NCBI GenBank assembly: GCA_023459355.1
Contig: JAEWUM010000019.1
Location: 22,872 to 86,871 of the forward strand
Origin: Bacteroidota bacterium
Lineage (GTDB): Bacteria > Bacteroidota > Bacteroidia > Bacteroidales > Paludibacteraceae
Direction of reading: 5' to 3'
DNA length: 64,000 bases
Shown: positions 61,769 through 64,000 of the stretch, piece by piece
Layout of the letters: each line of letters opens with the position of its first letter
Numbering within the stretch: the stretch's first letter is position 1
Translations under genes and position numbers: made by a program
Notes under the pieces: generated by a model
Seen by the model: only the letters and a program-made list of their open reading frames with translations
What the model was told of the DNA's origin: nothing
Databases searched by the model: none

Positions 61769-62986
61769 ATGGGATATCAGATATATACTTTATCGAACGG
61801 GTTGAGGTTAATACACAAGCCCGACACAATGGCGGTGACCTATTGCGGGATGGTGATTAATGCTGGTTCGCGGGATGAAACGGAAACAGAACAGGGGATG
61901 GCGCATTTTGTGGAGCATCTGTTGTTCAAGGGCACCGGCAAGAGACGCTCGGGTCACATCATCAACCGGTTGGAGAATGTGGGAGGTGAGTTGAATGCTT
62001 ATACTTCGAAAGAAGAAACAGTAGTTTATGCAGCTGTGTTGAATGAACACCTGGATAAAGCCATGGATTTGATTGGCGATATCGTTTTTCATTCCACTTT
62101 TCCGCAGAAAGAAATAGATAAGGAAAAAATCATTGTTATAGATGAAATACAGTCGTATAATGACAGTCCCTCGGAGTTGATTTACGATGATTTTGAGGAA
62201 ATACTTTTTGATTACCCGATTGGACATAACATCCTGGGAAAAGCAGAATTGTTGGAGCGATATCAGTCGGCCGATACGAAAAGTTTCGTGGATCGCTTTT
62301 ACCTGCCGGGAGAAATGGTGTTTTTCGTGCTGGGAAACATCAAGGAAGCTAAATTGCTTCGCTGGGCAGAGAAATTTCTGGTCAATGGCAGTAACCGGGA
62401 AAGCAATTATAACCGGGTGAGTCCGGTGACGTACAAACCAGCGCATCGGTCGTACAAAAAAGATACTTTTCAGGTGCATTACATGCTGGGCAACCGTTGT
62501 TATGATATGCGTCATGCCGATCGTATCGGGATGTACCTGCTGAATAATATACTGGGTGGTCCGGGGATGAACAGCCTGTTGAATTTATCGTTGCGGGAGA
62601 AAAACGGACTTGTCTATAATGTAGATTCAGTTTATCAGCCGATGACAGATACCGGGATGTGGACAGTTTATTTCGGTTGTGATGCCGATAATTTCAGGAA
62701 ATGTGAGCGATTGGTCCGGCAGGAGCTCCGGAAATTGAGAGAAGACAAGATATTGGAAAGTCAACTGAAGAAATATAAGTTGCAGTTGCTGGGCCAGATG
62801 GCTATATCGATGGAACAGAAAGAAAATCATGCGATTGGATTGGGAAAGAGCTTGTTGCGTTACGGGAAAGTGGATAAAATGGAAATCATTCGTGAACGCA
62901 TCATGTCAGTCAGTAGCGAAAAGTTGCAGGAAATTGCCCGGGAGGTGTTTGATGAAAGTCAGCTTTCGACCCTGAAATATTATTAG
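61769..62986 (+). CDS. M16 family zinc metallopeptidase
   Basis: The ATG at 61769 gives 405 residues, one M16 half (alpha and beta domains). The inverted zinc motif HFVEH is at 46-50 (His46, Glu49, His50), with the third ligand probably in EKIIVIDEI. The second domain starts around 225 with the segment KKDTFQVHYMLGNRC and contains GMNSLLNLSLREKNGLVY. Related to mitochondrial processing peptidase-like bacterial proteases; there is no signal peptide, so it is probably cytoplasmic. It is followed 17 bases later by the methyltransferase gene. Confidence 0.93.
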   Translation: MGYQIYTLSNGLRLIHKPDTMAVTYCGMVINAGSRDETETEQGMAHFVEHLLFKGTGKRRSGHIINRLENVGGELNAYTSKEETVVYAAVLNEHLDKAMDLIGDIVFHSTFPQKEIDKEKIIVIDEIQSYNDSPSELIYDDFEEILFDYPIGHNILGKAELLERYQSADTKSFVDRFYLPGEMVFFVLGNIKEAKLLRWAEKFLVNGSNRESNYNRVSPVTYKPAHRSYKKDTFQVHYMLGNRCYDMRHADRIGMYLLNNILGGPGMNSLLNLSLREKNGLVYNVDSVYQPMTDTGMWTVYFGCDADNFRKCERLVRQELRKLREDKILESQLKKYKLQLLGQMAISMEQKENHAIGLGKSLLRYGKVDKMEIIRERIMSVSSEKLQEIAREVFDESQLSTLKYY

Positions 62987-63003
62987 AAAATTGATTGGAC
63001 GTA

Positions 63004-63630
63004 ATGGAACAGGAAGAATATATACTGGCACATGGCGATGCTGAACCGGATTACTTAGCGAGGATCAACCGGAAAACGCACCTGAAGATGATTAATCCGA
63101 GGATGTTGTCGGGTCATTTGCAAGGACGTGTATTGTCGATGCTGAGCAAGATGATTCAGCCGGGACGTATCTTAGAAGTAGGTACTTATACCGGTTATTC
63201 AGCGCTTTGTCTGGCTGAAGGATTATCAGCAAAAGGTAAATTGCATACCATCGAGTGTGATGACGAATTGGAAGATTTTATCCGTGAGAACATCCAAAGC
63301 TCACCCTATCAGGAGCAAATTGTATTGCATATTGGTGATGCCAAAAAGCTGATTCCTGAAATGGATGTAATGTTTGATCTGGTTTTTTTAGATGCTGATA
63401 AAAGAGAGTATCAGGTGTATTATGATGCCGTATTCCCTAAGTTGAGAAAAGGTGGTTTTATGCTGGTTGATAATACCTTGTGGGATGGAAAAGTGTTGCT
63501 GGAAGTGGATGAGAAGGACAATCAGACTGAAGCTATTCGAAAGTTTAATGATTATGTAGCAGCAGATTCACGTGTGGAAAAGCTGATATTGCCGCTGCGG
63601 GATGGATTAACAATGATAAGAAAGTTGTAG
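63004..63630 (+). CDS. Class I SAM-dependent O-methyltransferase
   Basis: The ATG at 63004 gives 208 residues; a TTG three codons earlier is in frame. Motif I is LEVGTYTGYSALCLAEG, followed by HTIECDDEL and the metal-site segment LVFLDADKREYQVYYD, then DNTLWDGKV. It belongs to the caffeoyl-CoA/catechol O-methyltransferase family (Mg-dependent). The substrate in bacteria of this group is unknown. It is probably co-transcribed with the M16 peptidase. Confidence 0.92.
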   Translation: MEQEEYILAHGDAEPDYLARINRKTHLKMINPRMLSGHLQGRVLSMLSKMIQPGRILEVGTYTGYSALCLAEGLSAKGKLHTIECDDELEDFIRENIQSSPYQEQIVLHIGDAKKLIPEMDVMFDLVFLDADKREYQVYYDAVFPKLRKGGFMLVDNTLWDGKVLLEVDEKDNQTEAIRKFNDYVAADSRVEKLILPLRDGLTMIRKL

Positions 63631-63633
63631 GGT

Positions 63634-63836
63634 AGATCCCTCACTTTGTTCGGGATGACACTGTTTGTTAATTTAACTATACCCGTCGGTAAGAGTTTGT
63701 TTAAAAGGTAAGTTTATACCACGACGGGTGCAAGATTTCTTAAACCGTCGCTGTACAAAAAATATGTTATAGAAAAGCTAATACGACGGTTTATGACTAC
63801 ATTATGATTTGTCATCCCGAGCAAAGCGAGGGATCT
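63634..63836 (+). mobile_element. 203-bp MITE-like element B, copy 2
   Basis: The terminal inverted repeats of 26 bases (AGATCCCTCACTTTGTTCG and onward to GGGATGAC) match with two mismatches. The internal hairpins ACCCGTCG/CGACGGGT and ACCGTCG/CGACGGT lie in the same order and orientation as in copy 1 at 43672-43880, while the loops differ. It starts three bases after the methyltransferase stop codon. Confidence 0.88.
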
Positions 63837-63857
63837 AAATAAAGAATAAAGAGTAAT

Positions 63858-64000
63858 ATGGAATACCCTTACCAAATCGAAATGAAAGTGCGCGATTACG
63901 AGTGCGACATCCAGGGCATCGTGAATAATTCGGTTTATCAGAATTATTTAGAACATGCCCGACATGAGTACCTGCGCAGCAACGACGTTAGTTTTGCAGA
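63858..64000 (+). CDS. Acyl-CoA thioesterase (hot-dog fold), N-terminal part
   Basis: The ATG at 63858 opens MEYPYQIEMKVRDYECDIQG, then IVNNSVYQNYLEHAR. The pattern D-x-x-G-I-V-N-N-x-x-Y is that of the 4-hydroxybenzoyl-CoA thioesterase/YbgC family, except that the usual first Asp region reads YECDIQG. The gene runs off the right edge; 47 residues are visible. Confidence 0.85.
   Translation, partial: MEYPYQIEMKVRDYECDIQGIVNNSVYQNYLEHARHEYLRSNDVSFA

Overview
The window is chromosomal DNA of a Bacteroidota bacterium, most likely an anaerobic, fermentative member of the Bacteroidales. Four things point there: a 287-residue RpoD without region 1.1, many TAnnTTTG minus-7 promoter boxes in front of genes, a type IX secretion C-terminal domain and a serine-type sulfatase, and a trimeric NAD-linked [FeFe]-hydrogenase. 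No rRNA, tRNA or CRISPR array was seen.

Region by region. 1-7 kb holds the end of an MFS sugar-acid-type transporter and three secreted proteins: a beta-propeller lipoprotein, a hybrid beta-helix/propeller protein, and a beta-helix protein with a type IX sorting domain. 7-14 kb is a worn polysaccharide-use region. It has an intact heparinase II/III-like lyase and an intact sulfatase, then a hybrid two-component sensor broken into beta-helix debris and a second sulfatase killed by a stop codon, frameshifts and a deletion. 14-34 kb is core genome: trxB, a LolA-like carrier, ftsK, an orphan ABC ATPase, a POT peptide transporter, a large PEP/pyruvate-binding-domain protein, gdhA, a DegQ-type protease, rpoD, the hydrogenase cluster (2Fe-2S protein, hydB, hydA, hydC) and recA. 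34-42.6 kb carries a 1922-residue alpha-2-macroglobulin-like protein, a MATE exporter and a YrdC/Sua5 protein.

42.6-56.1 kb is an accessory island. It opens with about 1.9 kb of non-coding repeats. These are followed by type III restriction-modification genes mod and res with a four-helix-bundle gene between them, a PLD-like/SNF2-type helicase, a DUF4391 protein, a small broken ORF, a HigB-HigA(ImmA) toxin-antitoxin pair and a Y1-transposase remnant. 56.1-64 kb returns to core genes: nadE, a DUF2721 protein, ferredoxin-NADP reductase, topB, an M16 peptidase, an O-methyltransferase and the start of a thioesterase.

The least explained content is non-coding. One repeat family (772 and 485 bp, opposite orientations) has conserved hairpin ends and an internal series of seven degenerate 21-24-nt units. 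A second element (209 and 203 bp) has 26-29-bp terminal inverted repeats and two internal hairpins that look co-varying. There are two very long palindromes, one with 44-bp arms between divergent genes and one with 30-bp arms in the topB leader. Simple 6-9-nt repeats start right at the stop codons of several genes. The main protein-level candidate for an under-described system is the Mod/Res plus PLD-helicase plus DUF4391 cluster; the hybrid protein at 2817-5237 is a clear domain-shuffling event.
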